Virus record (IMG/VR): IMGVR_UViG_3300036826_000378
Location: 1 to 58,061 of that record
Reading direction: 5' to 3' (one strand)
Origin: a virus
DNA: 58,061 nt
Shown here: positions 14,982 through 23,084 of the stretch, one piece after another
Layout of the letters: every line of letters begins with the position of its first letter
How positions within the stretch are numbered: the stretch's first letter is position 1
Notes under the pieces: model-generated
Databases searched by the model: none
Told to the model about the DNA's origin: nothing
The model's input: only the letters and a program-made list of their open reading frames with translations
Translations under genes and position numbers: made by a program

Positions 14982-15353
14982 ATGAACTGCACCGCTCCGG
15001 GCCCGACCGCCACCATGATCGCGCTGACCGCGGACGAGATTCGCGAGCTGGCGCGCACATACAACGCCGAGTACCCCCAGGCGATGCCGTTGATCGACAG
15101 CGGTGAGCCGGAGCTGCTGGTCACCGTGCTCGCGGCCGACCGGATGGAGCGCACCTTCCGCGTGGTCGTGGATGCCGGCGTGCGGGCGTGCGACGAGGGC
15201 CGCGAGGTCTGGATCGGCTCGATGGATCCGGTGGTCGTCGTGAGCGGCCGCCGACCGCGCTGGGGCAACGTGTCCTGGCTCGTGAACGCCCAGCGCCTGT
15301 ACGGCTGGAGCGTCCGTGGCGCCCTGGTTCCGGTTCGGTGGGTGCACCGGTGA
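14982..15353 (+). CDS. hypothetical protein, leaderless start
   Basis: 123 residues from ATG 14982. A helix (TADEIRELARTYNAEYP) precedes a beta-rich domain (LLVTVLAADRMERTFRVVVDAG). A second ATG at codon 12 lacks a ribosome site. The TGA overlaps the next GTG. Confidence 0.72.
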   Translation: MNCTAPGPTATMIALTADEIRELARTYNAEYPQAMPLIDSGEPELLVTVLAADRMERTFRVVVDAGVRACDEGREVWIGSMDPVVVVSGRRPRWGNVSWLVNAQRLYGWSVRGALVPVRWVHR

Positions 15354-15793
15354 GCGACATCAACACCTGTCCCCGGCATGGCGCCTGTGGCGAGACGTGC
15401 GCTGCGTGCGAGGCTCGCCCCACAGGCCAGGGCCCGAACCCGCAGGAAGTCGAAGAGGCGCTGAAGCAGCTCCGGCGCGAGCTGACCAACCCCGCCTTCG
15501 CGAACGTCCTGGAGGGTGTCGTGCGGCCGCCGCGCAAGCACCGGCCCGGCTATCGGCCGCGGCCAGAGCACGCCGGCCTGCGCTCCTGGGCTCGTGCGCA
15601 GAGCACGGGCACGTACGTCGGCATCTACGACGGCATCGAGGCCGGACTGGACACGGCGGCTGGCCGGTGGCAGACCATCTGCGACGACCACGGGCGGATC
15701 ATCAGCCACCGCACGCTGGAGCTGGCCCGCCGGCACGCCCCCTGCCCCGAGGAGTGGTGCGAGGTGTGCTCGGGCGAGGAGAAGCCCCGGTGA
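15350..15793 (+). CDS. zinc-binding hypothetical protein
   Basis: 147 residues from GTG 15350. An N-terminal cysteine cluster (CPRHGACGETCAAC) and a C-terminal WQTICDDHG...CPEEWCEVC suggest two zinc sites flanking a helical middle. The C-terminal pattern (W...C..HG...WC..C) recurs in actinobacterial small proteins from memory. Function unknown. Confidence 0.72.
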   Translation: MSDINTCPRHGACGETCAACEARPTGQGPNPQEVEEALKQLRRELTNPAFANVLEGVVRPPRKHRPGYRPRPEHAGLRSWARAQSTGTYVGIYDGIEAGLDTAAGRWQTICDDHGRIISHRTLELARRHAPCPEEWCEVCSGEEKPR

Positions 15794-16080
15794 CTGAGTG
15801 GGAATGGACACCTGAGCAGAGGCGTGCGCTCGCCCAGCTTGGCCGCGCCTTCGCGGCGGCGCAGAAGGCGGGCTTGGCCATCTGTGGCATGGATCGCGAG
15901 CTGATCGCGTACAAGGCCCGCGAACTTGACGCCGCTGAGCGTCAGGCGCGACGGGATGGCATGGAGAAGTACGGCGTGCCGGGGGGTCTGTACGACGCTC
16001 AGGCTGAGCTGAACAACGTCCGTGGCCACAGCGACACCATCAATCACCACGGGGTTTACCGTGACTCGGGCGGTTGGTGA
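15790..16080 (+). CDS. small hypothetical protein
   Basis: 96 residues from GTG 15790 (GTGA overlap). Mostly helical (EQRRALAQLGRAFAAAQKAG), with a glycine-rich end. No recognised domain. The next promoter begins about 20 bases after its stop. Confidence 0.68.
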   Translation: MTEWEWTPEQRRALAQLGRAFAAAQKAGLAICGMDRELIAYKARELDAAERQARRDGMEKYGVPGGLYDAQAELNNVRGHSDTINHHGVYRDSGGW

Positions 16081-16098
16081 CGACCTTGACTCCAGTGG

Positions 16099-16120
16099 CG
16101 CACGCGCCTACAATTGGAGC
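16099..16120 (+). promoter_or_regulatory. leaderless promoter, GGCGCA class
   Basis: GGCGCACGCGCC precedes TACAAT (16109-16114), then 6 bases and ATGAACGCCACC. The clearest example of its class. Confidence 0.8.
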
Positions 16121-16786
16121 ATGAACGCCACCGTCTTCGGTACACGCGAATCGCTGGGCCCGTATGGCTTCCCGCGCATGGTGGAAGTCGTGCCCGAGGG
16201 CAAGCTGGGAGCGGCGGAGGTCGAGCACTTTGAGGTCTCCGAGAGCGCCGCTCGCTTCACTGCCCTGAAGGGCGGTCGGAACTATGTACAGGACGGCAGG
16301 TACGCGAAGCTGCGCGTTGGCGGCGAACTCGTGATGAGCGACACTCGTTACGAACGGCTGTCGAACAGCGCAGTCGTCTACGCCGCCCACGGCCAGGCGC
16401 TGATCGCCGGCCTCGGGCTCGGCATGATCCTCCACGCCATCCTGGCGAAGGAGGCTGTCGAGCACGTCACGGTCGTCGAGCAGAGCCAGGACGTCATCGA
16501 CCTGATCGGCCCGACGCTCGCGCAGCACGCTGGCCGGCTGACGGTCACGCAGGGCGACATCTTCGAATGGAGGCCGGAGCGCGGCACGAAGTACGACTGC
16601 ATCTACTTCGACATCTGGGCCGAGATCAGCACCGATGCGCTGCCGGAGATGGCGAAGCTGCATCAGGCGTTCAAGGGCTTCAAGGCGCCTGGTGCCTGGA
16701 TGCAGAGCTGGGAGCGCGAGTCGCTCAAGGCGGACAAGCGTCGCGAGGAGCGCGAGCGCCGGCCGTTTGCAGGCTACCGGTGGTGA
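16121..16786 (+). CDS. spermidine-synthase-like SAM-dependent methyltransferase
   Basis: 221 residues from ATG 16121, chosen because the leaderless promoter ends 6 bases before it (an in-frame ATG at 16022 would translate the promoter). The Rossmann glycine loop GLGLGMILHA is near residue 96, an acidic ribose-binding strand VTVVEQSQDVI follows, then YDCIYFDIWAE as motif IV. This is the spermine/spermidine-synthase-like branch of class I methyltransferases. The polyamine-binding part is not evident, so the substrate is unknown. It may modify a small molecule or protein. Confidence 0.82.
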   Translation: MNATVFGTRESLGPYGFPRMVEVVPEGKLGAAEVEHFEVSESAARFTALKGGRNYVQDGRYAKLRVGGELVMSDTRYERLSNSAVVYAAHGQALIAGLGLGMILHAILAKEAVEHVTVVEQSQDVIDLIGPTLAQHAGRLTVTQGDIFEWRPERGTKYDCIYFDIWAEISTDALPEMAKLHQAFKGFKAPGAWMQSWERESLKADKRREERERRPFAGYRW

Positions 16787-16800
16787 GGGAGGAGTAGTCA

Positions 16801-17037
16801 GTGGCCATCAAGTTCGAGGGAGTCAAGGCGGGCGACACGCTGTATGCCGTCTACCGCCAGAAGATGGGCTATACGACCATGAGCCGGACGGTCAGCATGC
16901 CCGTACGCGTCCTGGAGGTCGACTACGAGCGGGGCCAGGCGCTGCTCAGCCGCAACGGGAACCCGGCGCGATGGACAAGTCGGAGCCAGGTCGAGAAGCT
17001 GCGCCGCTCGCCGTACAAGCCGAAGGGCCGATCGTGA
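16801..17037 (+). CDS. small beta-barrel-like hypothetical protein
   Basis: 78 residues from GTG 16801. The pattern KAGDTLYAVYRQKMGYTTM, then VRVLEVDYERGQALLSRNGN, is familiar from many phages and bacteria as a small SH3-like protein of unknown role. The ribosome site is GGGAGGAG upstream. The TGA overlaps the next GTG. Confidence 0.75.
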   Translation: MAIKFEGVKAGDTLYAVYRQKMGYTTMSRTVSMPVRVLEVDYERGQALLSRNGNPARWTSRSQVEKLRRSPYKPKGRS

Positions 17038-17306
17038 GCACCGAGAACACGGTCCCCGCTCGCTTCCTGTTCCCGGTGGACGAGACGGGACGGTACGCGC
17101 GCAAGGTGGTGGTGGTCGCCCAGGTCGAACGCGTGGTTACCTTCATCGTTCCCCCCGACCGAACGACTTCGGAGCAGGAGCGCATCGAGGCCCTGGCTCT
17201 GGCGCACGTGCACGAGGACATCGCGAGCGAGCTGCCGCCGGATTGGGTCGTTGTGCCAAGCGCCTACGGCCGGGTCGAGACGGTGCGGCCCGAGGCCGTT
17301 CGCTGA
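17034..17306 (+). CDS. small hypothetical protein
   Basis: 90 residues from GTG 17034. A beta-rich N-terminal half (KVVVVAQVERVVTFIVPP) is followed by a helix. No motif recognised. Confidence 0.68.
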   Translation: MSTENTVPARFLFPVDETGRYARKVVVVAQVERVVTFIVPPDRTTSEQERIEALALAHVHEDIASELPPDWVVVPSAYGRVETVRPEAVR

Positions 17307-17307
17307 G

Positions 17308-17520
17308 ATGGACGATCAGCAGCTTCAGGCCGAGCTGGCGCGCCGCTACGAGGCGTTGATGCAGGAGCTACCGCCAGAGGCCATCGAGGCGTTCGAGAAG
17401 GAATACTGGCCCGAGCATGACCTTCCGGGCAACACGTTGAACGGCTTCGTCCACTTCGTCGCGTCGTGGGCGTTCGTGGCGGGCTGGAAGGCTCATCGTG
17501 ACCACGAGAAGAGGGCCTGA
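17308..17520 (+). CDS. small helical protein
   Basis: 70 residues from ATG 17308. Two helices with aromatic residues (LNGFVHFVASWAFVAGWKAH) resembling a short amphipathic or membrane-associated segment. The stop overlaps the next ATG (TGATG). Confidence 0.68.
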   Translation: MDDQQLQAELARRYEALMQELPPEAIEAFEKEYWPEHDLPGNTLNGFVHFVASWAFVAGWKAHRDHEKRA

Positions 17521-18035
17521 TGCGCTTCTCGCCTGAGTACGTCACGTTCTGCCGCGGCGTCCAGGTGCCGCGGCAGCCGCTCCGCCACGGCGACTGGTAC
17601 TGGGTCCAGGGGCCAAGCAAGGAAGAGGGCGAGCGCTTCTATGGGGGTTGGACGCCCGAGGGACATGTCCGCCTTTGGATGGAGCCGCTGAACAACGAGA
17701 CGTGGCGCATGAAGAAGGGGCCGCCTTGGGGGGTGTCCGATGGCACCTTCGCGTACGGCACCGCGGACTGGAACGACCACAACTGGAAGGAGCTCGACGG
17801 GCCGCCCATCTGGCTGCCACTGGAGGGCGACTGGATCGAGCTGCTGCGCGAGATCCAGGAACGGCAAGACCCTCTCTTCGAGGCGGAAGGGCCCTTCATG
17901 AGACCGCTCGCCTATGCCGTCGTATTCGATGCGATATCCCGCCAGGTCGCCGCCGAGGCGTTTCCTGACGACGGTCGACCGGATATGCCGTTGGTGCTGG
18001 GCCGGCTGTGGCGGGAGATGTCGGAGGGCCGGTGA
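17520..18035 (+). CDS. hypothetical protein
   Basis: 171 residues from ATG 17520. Tryptophan-rich N-terminal half (HGDWYWVQGPSKEEGERFYGGW) and helical C-terminal half. No family recognised. Coupled to both neighbours by overlapping codons. Confidence 0.7.
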   Translation: MRFSPEYVTFCRGVQVPRQPLRHGDWYWVQGPSKEEGERFYGGWTPEGHVRLWMEPLNNETWRMKKGPPWGVSDGTFAYGTADWNDHNWKELDGPPIWLPLEGDWIELLREIQERQDPLFEAEGPFMRPLAYAVVFDAISRQVAAEAFPDDGRPDMPLVLGRLWREMSEGR

Positions 18036-18256
18036 TCCGCTACGAAGACCTCGTGGAAGGGTCACGCTGGATCGACGGTGACGGGGCTGAGTGGGAACTG
18101 CGGCAGCGAGTTGCGCGCAACCACCGGCACCTGTTCGTGCGGCCGGGCATCACGCTACCGGAGCCACCTGTCGTGCTCCCTCCTGTCGCCGCAGGCCAGG
18201 TGGTCATCGGCATCGACGAGCACCACATGAATGAGTACGGCTGGAGGCGAGCGTGA
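18032..18256 (+). CDS. small hypothetical protein
   Basis: 74 residues from GTG 18032. Begins with a short beta pattern (YEDLVEGSRWIDGDGAEWELRQ) and a proline-rich middle. No family recognised. Confidence 0.65.
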   Translation: MIRYEDLVEGSRWIDGDGAEWELRQRVARNHRHLFVRPGITLPEPPVVLPPVAAGQVVIGIDEHHMNEYGWRRA

Positions 18257-18492
18257 GCGTCATCCGTCCAGTCTTGCTCCGCTGCGACGAGTGCGGCGAG
18301 ATCAGCGAGACGATCGCCGGCCCCACCTACAGCGTCCGCGAAGCTCGCGCGAAGATGCGTCGATACGGCTGGACGCGGCAAGGGAGGCGCGATGCCTGCA
18401 AGCCGTGCACAGTCGGCGCAAGGATCGGCCAACCGGTCTCGATGGACCCTGATGGTCGTCTCTACACCCGAGATGGCAAGGAGGTGAGGTAG
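18253..18492 (+). CDS. small zinc-ribbon protein
   Basis: 79 residues from GTG 18253. CDEC (residues 11-14) and CKPC (about 48-51) form a zinc-ribbon pair separated by a basic helix. Similar in build to the proteins at 258, 20904 and 28814. Confidence 0.7.
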   Translation: MSVIRPVLLRCDECGEISETIAGPTYSVREARAKMRRYGWTRQGRRDACKPCTVGARIGQPVSMDPDGRLYTRDGKEVR

Positions 18493-18873
18493 ATGCTCTG
18501 CCGCAACACGACGTGTCGGATCGGCAACGTGCCGGCCACCCGTCACATGCGCTGGCGCTACAAGAACGACCCGCCGGGCACCCGGCCGATCCCGGTCACC
18601 GAAGCGCACTTCTGCGACGACTGCGCGCACTCGATCCGCGGCCAGGCGGAGGCGCTCCTGCTGGACGAGCCGATGCCGGTGCAGCGGCTGGGCCACCTGG
18701 AGCTGGGAAGGCTCCACGCCCTGGCCGTAGAGGCGGACGACGACCAGCTCACGTACGAGGCACTGACGGCCGTCGGTCTGGACGGGCCCGAGGCCAACTT
18801 CCTGAGCACGCTGGCGCTGGCATGGCCGGCGATCCTGCGGCGGCTGGAGGGGCAGCCGAGGGGGGCGGAGTAG
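18493..18873 (+). CDS. zinc-binding hypothetical protein
   Basis: 126 residues from ATG 18493, abutting the preceding TAG. The N-terminal C...C and FCDDCAH at residues 40-46 give a probable zinc site. The C-terminal part is helical. Function unknown. Confidence 0.7.
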   Translation: MLCRNTTCRIGNVPATRHMRWRYKNDPPGTRPIPVTEAHFCDDCAHSIRGQAEALLLDEPMPVQRLGHLELGRLHALAVEADDDQLTYEALTAVGLDGPEANFLSTLALAWPAILRRLEGQPRGAE

Positions 18874-19182
18874 ATGGCGCCGGTGGATGTCGCGCTGGCT
18901 GGCCGCATCTGGCAGATCCTCGTCGAGGAGTGCCTGGCCAACACCGAGTGGCGTGACCCCTTCGTCCACTACGTGGTCGATCGGTCGCAGAACTCCCGGA
19001 TACTCGGCGACGCCATCGAGTTCACCTGTCCTGGTGGCCTCGGAACCTTCCACTGCACGCGTGACTGTCGCGACATGCGGGTCCACCCCTCGCCCACCGA
19101 GGAGTGCTTCCCCGAGATGCTGGAGCGGATCCGCCGGGCGAACGAACGGCTCGGCCACCTGGAGGCAGAACGATCCGAATGA
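18874..19182 (+). CDS. hypothetical protein
   Basis: 102 residues from ATG 18874, abutting the preceding stop. Cysteines at CPGG, FHCTRDC and EECF may bind metal. Helical ends. No family recognised. Confidence 0.68.
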   Translation: MAPVDVALAGRIWQILVEECLANTEWRDPFVHYVVDRSQNSRILGDAIEFTCPGGLGTFHCTRDCRDMRVHPSPTEECFPEMLERIRRANERLGHLEAERSE

Positions 19183-19415
19183 GCAGCACGGTGTACTGGT
19201 TCGAGCCGGGCGGCAAGGTGCTGCATACGAGCGCCAAGTGCCCCGATCTTCTCCGCGCGTTCACGGCTCTGGAGCGGGCCACGGGGAACCGGCCCCAAAT
19301 GCGTTCCTGCGATATGGAGGCGCCCGTCACCGGCAACGATGACCCGTACCCGCCGGATGAGCTGCTGTCCTGCCAGGTCTGCCCGCCCCGCGAGGAGCCA
19401 TCACTGCCACAGTGA
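19179..19415 (+). CDS. small cysteine-containing protein
   Basis: 78 residues from ATG 19179 (ATGA overlap). The pattern VLHTSAKCPDL...MRSCDME...CQVC resembles small metal-binding proteins encoded in actinobacteria and their phages. Function unknown. Confidence 0.68.
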   Translation: MSSTVYWFEPGGKVLHTSAKCPDLLRAFTALERATGNRPQMRSCDMEAPVTGNDDPYPPDELLSCQVCPPREEPSLPQ

Positions 19416-20554
19416 GCAAGCCACCGCCCGTCCCCGCCAACATGCGTCCGCTCGATCACATGTTCCTGGACGATCTCATCGCTCAACTAGAAGGCTACGA
19501 GCGCGACCTCAACCACAAGCTGCCGCCGCAGTACCCGATGTTCCGGCGGCTGCTGAGCCTGGAGGGCGTCGGACGCATCCTCTTCGACGCACGGCAGGCG
19601 CAGCAGTTCGCCGACCTCGTGATCGGCCCGACCGAGCGCATCGCGCGCCAGCTCAAGACGCCATTCCCGGCGTTCTACATGGAGTTCAGCGAGCCGGTAG
19701 CCCTGGTGGGTGACCAGTGGCAGGTGGAGGGCAACGAGTTCCTGCGCGCCTTCCTCGTCGGCGGCAGCCAGAAGCTCAGGGTGTGGGTGCCGCCGGCCCC
19801 GGGCGAGCTGAGTGGCCACTACCGCACCGTGGCGCAGCCGCTGCACGTCGTCGCGTTCATCACCGACCAGGAGACCCGGGCCTTCACCGATCGCATGTGG
19901 CGCTTCGACCTGGAGACGGGCGAGACGTACGTGCAGCGTCAGGTCTGCGAAGACCTCGCCAAGCTGCGCTACAACCACGTCGACAGCACGCCCGACGGCG
20001 AAGAGGCGCGCGTCATGGATCCCGACATCGACATCAGCACCGGCCTCGAACCGATCGAGCCGCTGGCCTTCTTCCCCGCCGGCTTCGATCCGGAGAACCG
20101 GGTGGTTGGCTGGTGGGAGCGGGCCACTCTCGCGGGCTCTGGGCTGCTCCAGTGGTGCCTGGCCTACATGATGGCCAAGAGCATCATCATGGAGGTGCGG
20201 CGGCCGGCGATGAGCCGGCAGGTGCGGCGTCAGATGGAGCGCAAGGGCATCCCCTTCCCGAAGCCCTGGCATGTGCTGACGGTGGACCCGCGCTACCGAC
20301 ACACGCGGCCGAGCGAAGCCGAGCCAGGCCCGGGGACGGCGCACGGCTACCGGTACGACGTCATCGGCACGATCCGGGTCAACAGGCACCGCGTGGGCGC
20401 ACGGCGCGAGGACGGTACGTATGAGATGCGCGAGACCATCGAGTGGGTCGACGCACACCAACGCGGCCTGCGTCACGAGCTCTACATCCCCGCCACGCGC
20501 GCCGTGCGCGCCGGCCGGCGGGTACCACGCGAGCTGAGAGGTCAACAGGGCTGA
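19412..20554 (+). CDS. conserved phage hypothetical protein, 380 residues
   Basis: Starts at GTG 19412 (GTGA overlap). It is the second largest gene of this cluster after the GHKL protein. The C-terminal 130 residues (basic helix MSRQVRRQMERKG, then VLTVDPRYRH, later WVDAHQRGLRHELYIP) match in outline a common actinophage protein of unknown role, whose pattern ends W.V..H.R....Y.P. The N-terminal 250 residues are beta-rich, with no recognised fold. Confidence 0.72.
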   Translation: MSKPPPVPANMRPLDHMFLDDLIAQLEGYERDLNHKLPPQYPMFRRLLSLEGVGRILFDARQAQQFADLVIGPTERIARQLKTPFPAFYMEFSEPVALVGDQWQVEGNEFLRAFLVGGSQKLRVWVPPAPGELSGHYRTVAQPLHVVAFITDQETRAFTDRMWRFDLETGETYVQRQVCEDLAKLRYNHVDSTPDGEEARVMDPDIDISTGLEPIEPLAFFPAGFDPENRVVGWWERATLAGSGLLQWCLAYMMAKSIIMEVRRPAMSRQVRRQMERKGIPFPKPWHVLTVDPRYRHTRPSEAEPGPGTAHGYRYDVIGTIRVNRHRVGARREDGTYEMRETIEWVDAHQRGLRHELYIPATRAVRAGRRVPRELRGQQG

Positions 20555-20907
20555 TGGAGCCGATCGAGGACGAGCTGCGGTTCATCCAGAACGTGCGCAG
20601 CCAGTGTGTGCACGTGGTGCTGCCGAGTGCGCTGGTTGAGGATGATGGACCCGCGGCGAAGATGTCCACTGAGGAGTTCGCCGCTGGGCTTCTGGAGGCA
20701 TGGGCGCGTCGGACGCCGGTCGTGTGCGGCAGGGCACTCCACACCAGCTCCATCATCCACATGGCCCAGGACCCGAACTTCGCTGAGTACCGATGGGTCA
20801 GGGCCTTTCGCGACGAGGATCTCTGCTGGGGCTGTCACCGCGGCCTTGGCGACCAGGCAGCCCTGGCCTTCCAGCACCCTCTGCCGGGCCAGGAGGATGA
20901 CGGGTGA
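20554..20907 (+). CDS. hypothetical protein with CxxC-H
   Basis: 117 residues from ATG 20554 (TGATG overlap). CWGCH near residue 90 is the only motif. Otherwise helical and acidic. No family recognised. Confidence 0.68.
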   Translation: MEPIEDELRFIQNVRSQCVHVVLPSALVEDDGPAAKMSTEEFAAGLLEAWARRTPVVCGRALHTSSIIHMAQDPNFAEYRWVRAFRDEDLCWGCHRGLGDQAALAFQHPLPGQEDDG

Positions 20908-21101
20908 TGCGGCAGGGACCTCCCCCGGAGGGGCGCGTCGTCAGCAAGACGTGGACCGCTCCTTGCAGGATCTGCAAACAACCGGTGAAGTGGTGGGAAT
21001 ACGGCAACGGGCGCTGGATGGACGCTCACCGCAGCAGGTTCGGTCGCCACCTGTGCCCCGGACCCCCTGAGCAGGAGGAAGAGACATCGCCACCCTCATA
21101 G
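20904..21101 (+). CDS. small zinc-finger protein
   Basis: 65 residues from GTG 20904 (ATG 20907 is an alternative). CRICKQPVKWWEYGNGRWM, then DAHRSRFGRHLC, gives a C2HC-type zinc site. Translational overlap with both neighbours. Role unknown. Confidence 0.7.
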   Translation: MMRQGPPPEGRVVSKTWTAPCRICKQPVKWWEYGNGRWMDAHRSRFGRHLCPGPPEQEEETSPPS

Positions 21102-21358
21102 TCGTCGGCAACTCCGATGGAGAAGTCGGACGCTGCGACGCGAAGTGCTACAACGCCCAGCACCAGGAATGCACGTGCGTCTGCGGTGGCCGGAACCATG
21201 GTGTCGGATTTCAGCAGGCCGTCCGGAACACCGCCGAGCTGGCCGAGCAGTGGTTCGACCAGGCGGACCCGAGCGGCGAGCTGAAGGACCGGATGCTCGC
21301 GATGCACGCGGACGTCATCGACTTCCCGCCCCAGCAGCCCCTACTTGACATAGCCTGA
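21086..21358 (+). CDS. conserved cysteine-rich small protein, apparent ATC start
   Basis: 90 residues. The motif CDAKCYN, then CTCVCGGRNHG, then a helix with a conserved NTAEL, matches from memory a small actinophage/actinobacterial family of unknown role. The frame is closed upstream by TGA 21067-21069 and offers no ATG, GTG or TTG before the conserved N-terminal strand. ATC 21086, 9 bases after AGGAGG, is the natural start position. Either ATC initiates or the start codon has mutated. The C-terminus is QQPLLDIA, a weak relative of the QPSLFDI tail at 3399. Confidence 0.65.
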   Translation: MATLIVVGNSDGEVGRCDAKCYNAQHQECTCVCGGRNHGVGFQQAVRNTAELAEQWFDQADPSGELKDRMLAMHADVIDFPPQQPLLDIA

Positions 21359-21583
21359 CGTAGCAAAGCTCTGCCGGCTCGCCGGTAGTAGTACGTAACG
21401 GTACTGCTTGGAAAGGCCCCCGCATGGCTGTTATGTCTTTCGTTGTTCCGCAGACGTTGACGAGGGCTATATTGACTCGGCGGTTGACGATGCGAAGAGA
21501 GGTCCGGCGAGGACTGCCTTGGTGGGGCTGGCCTCGCTCGGCCAATTTCAGCAATAGCGCCGAAATAGGCTATGATGCACGCC
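21359..21583 (+). other. AT-richer intergenic control region
   Basis: 225 bases with less GC than the surroundings. It holds an inverted repeat AGTAC-N6-GTACT near 21390-21405, two TTGACG motifs, TATATT, and a final TATGAT box (21571-21576) 7 bases before ATG 21584. An in-frame ATG at 21424 with GGAAAGG upstream could extend the next gene, but codon use there is unlike the neighbours. I therefore treat the region as non-coding or regulatory. Confidence 0.5.
21571..21583 (+). promoter_or_regulatory. divergent copy of the leaderless promoter
   Basis: TATGAT (21571-21576) is followed by 7 bases and ATGCAG. Neither upstream class element is present and the usual ATGAAC is replaced, so this copy is weaker evidence than the others. 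Confidence 0.5.
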
Positions 21584-21634
21584 ATGCAGTACAACTCTCC
21601 GACACCACCAGGGAGCGCGCGATGCGCACCGTAA
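21584..21634 (+). CDS. 16-residue leader peptide
   Basis: ATG 21584 opens MQYNSPTPPGSARCAP, ending at TAA 21632-21634 and overlapping the membrane-protein start at 21622 in another frame. Same arrangement as the leader peptide of ftsK. Confidence 0.45.
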   Translation: MQYNSPTPPGSARCAP

Positions 21635-22056
21635 CCCGCCGCCTGTTCGTACTGGTCGCGGCGGGCTTCTTCTTCATGACGCTCGGAGCGTGGCTGGTGG
21701 TCGATCAGCCAGCCCTGGCCGATCTCGTCTGGCGCAAGGTCTTCGTGTCGGCCTGGCTGAGCTGGATCAGCGCCCCCACCGTGTGGGTCGCACTGGCGCT
21801 GATGCGGAAGCGCTTGCGCATCGGATGGGTCGCCTACGTCATCTCCCAGATTGCCCTCTTCTCGGTCGGCGTCCTGCTGGGCCAGTGGGGCTTCTGCGCC
21901 ATCGGCACGGTCAACATGGGCCTGGCGGTGGAGGGCTGGCGTTCCTGGGGGAAGCCCACTCCGAACGAGCAGCGCCTGGAGCGAGAGCTGCGTGAGGCGC
22001 GTGACGAGATCGCCTGGCTGAGGGCCGAGCGTGATCAGGAGGCGCTCCCGGCGTGA
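21622..22056 (+). CDS. membrane protein with C-terminal coiled coil
   Basis: 144 residues from ATG 21622, with AGGGAG seven bases upstream. Three hydrophobic segments (about residues 9-26, 41-62 and 68-92) are followed by a charged helix (ERELREARDEIAWLRAERD). Topology predicts a cytoplasmic coiled coil. No family recognised; a superinfection or host-envelope role is only a guess. Followed at once by the GNAT gene. Confidence 0.72.
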   Translation: MRTVTRRLFVLVAAGFFFMTLGAWLVVDQPALADLVWRKVFVSAWLSWISAPTVWVALALMRKRLRIGWVAYVISQIALFSVGVLLGQWGFCAIGTVNMGLAVEGWRSWGKPTPNEQRLERELREARDEIAWLRAERDQEALPA

Positions 22057-22667
22057 ACGTGGTTCGCGGAGCGCTGTGGGTCAACGACCTCGCCCAGCTC
22101 CCCCCGCAGGCGCAGCGCGTCGGAAGCTACGCCCTGGGGGAGGTGGACGATGGCGTGCGGACGGCCCATCTGGTCGCGGTGGCCGGCCTGCCCCCTGGCG
22201 AAGTCGAGGCGCGCCTGGCCGGCGGCTGCCGCGTCTTCGCGGCGTGGCACTGGCCGTCTGGCCAGCTCAGCGCCTGGACGTGGGTCTCTACCGGCGAGCA
22301 GTGGGTGACGGTGACGCAGTTGACCTATCGCTTCGCCGACGACGAGTGCTACGGCTGGAACGCAGACGTGCTCCCTGAGCACCGCGGCCATGCCCTGTTC
22401 ACCGCTGTGCTGCGGTTCGCCGGCCGGCGGATGAACGAACACGGCTGTCGCTTCATGTGGGCCGGCGCCCTGGATTCGAAGCTGGACAGCCAACGGTCGC
22501 TCGCCGCGGCGGGGTTCCGGCCGATCCTGCACCACGACGTCTACCTGGACCCGCCGCCCACCCGGCTGCGACTGCGGTGCGTGGAGTACGCCGATCCGCG
22601 GATGGCCGATCGCGCCCATTCGATCATCGAGCTTCCTGCCCAGGTCACCGTCTTCGCCGCCTCCTGA
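22053..22667 (+). CDS. GNAT-fold acetyltransferase
   Basis: 204 residues from GTG 22053 (GTGA overlap). Motif A of the GNAT fold, VLPEHRGHALFTAVLRFA, lies near residues 107-124, with the acetyl-CoA pyrophosphate-binding RGHA standing for R/QxxGxG/A. Later LDSQRSLAAAGFRPI is typical of motif B. The N-terminal 90 residues supply the variable strands. Substrate unknown. A hairpin follows, so this ends the unit that starts at 21584. Confidence 0.75.
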   Translation: MNVVRGALWVNDLAQLPPQAQRVGSYALGEVDDGVRTAHLVAVAGLPPGEVEARLAGGCRVFAAWHWPSGQLSAWTWVSTGEQWVTVTQLTYRFADDECYGWNADVLPEHRGHALFTAVLRFAGRRMNEHGCRFMWAGALDSKLDSQRSLAAAGFRPILHHDVYLDPPPTRLRLRCVEYADPRMADRAHSIIELPAQVTVFAAS

Positions 22668-22684
22668 CGAATCCACATCCCTTC

Positions 22685-22716
22685 GTGGCGGGGGCGGTTC
22701 GCGCCGCTCCCGCCAC
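22685..22716 (+). terminator. hairpin, probable terminator
   Basis: GTGGCGGG plus GCGG pairs with CCGC and CCCGCCAC across one mismatch, loop TTCGCG. There is no strong U-tract. It lies between the GNAT gene and the next promoter. Confidence 0.6.
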
Positions 22717-22735
22717 CCTCGGTCTTGCGCAGGGT

Positions 22736-22760
22736 CAGCAATACCGTTAAAATTGGCCCT
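22736..22760 (+). promoter_or_regulatory. leaderless promoter, CAGCANTACCG class
   Basis: CAGCAATACCGT precedes TAAAAT (22748-22753), then 7 bases and GTGAAC. Confidence 0.75.
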
Positions 22761-23084
22761 GTGAACGAAGCCACCAGCGCGCCAATGGCGCTGCCGCAGA
22801 TCCCTATCGACCCGGACGACTGCCTCTATAACCGCGCTGTCGTGAAGGCGGTCAACGCGATGCGCGCCGGCTCGAACGTCGAACTGACTCCTGGGCAGGT
22901 ACTGGCGCTGACCAAGGTGGCCCAGGAGGCTTGGGCCTACCTGGACCCGGACTACCCGGAAGGGCTGCCGCGAGATCCAGCGTTGGATCTCGCTTTTGCG
23001 GTGGTGTTCGGCTGCACCGTCGCCGAGGTGCAGGGCCGGATCGAGAGGTTCGAGGCTGCCCTGAAAGCCAAGGCGCGTGGCTGA
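22761..23084 (+). CDS. hypothetical protein, leaderless GTG start
   Basis: 107 residues from GTG 22761, the only leaderless start here that uses GTG instead of ATG. Helical (ALTKVAQEAWAYL; DLAFAVVFGCTVAEVQGRI). No family recognised. The end overlaps the next start. Confidence 0.72.
   Translation: MNEATSAPMALPQIPIDPDDCLYNRAVVKAVNAMRAGSNVELTPGQVLALTKVAQEAWAYLDPDYPEGLPRDPALDLAFAVVFGCTVAEVQGRIERFEAALKAKARG

Noticed and set aside
16022-16120. Upstream in-frame start of the spermidine-synthase-like gene
   Set aside because: It would translate the promoter sequence; the leaderless ATG 16121 explains the start.
21424-21621. In-frame N-terminal extension of the membrane protein at 21622
   Set aside because: A ribosome-like site exists before ATG 21424, but codon use and lower GC differ from all neighbours and a promoter box lies inside; kept as regulatory region.
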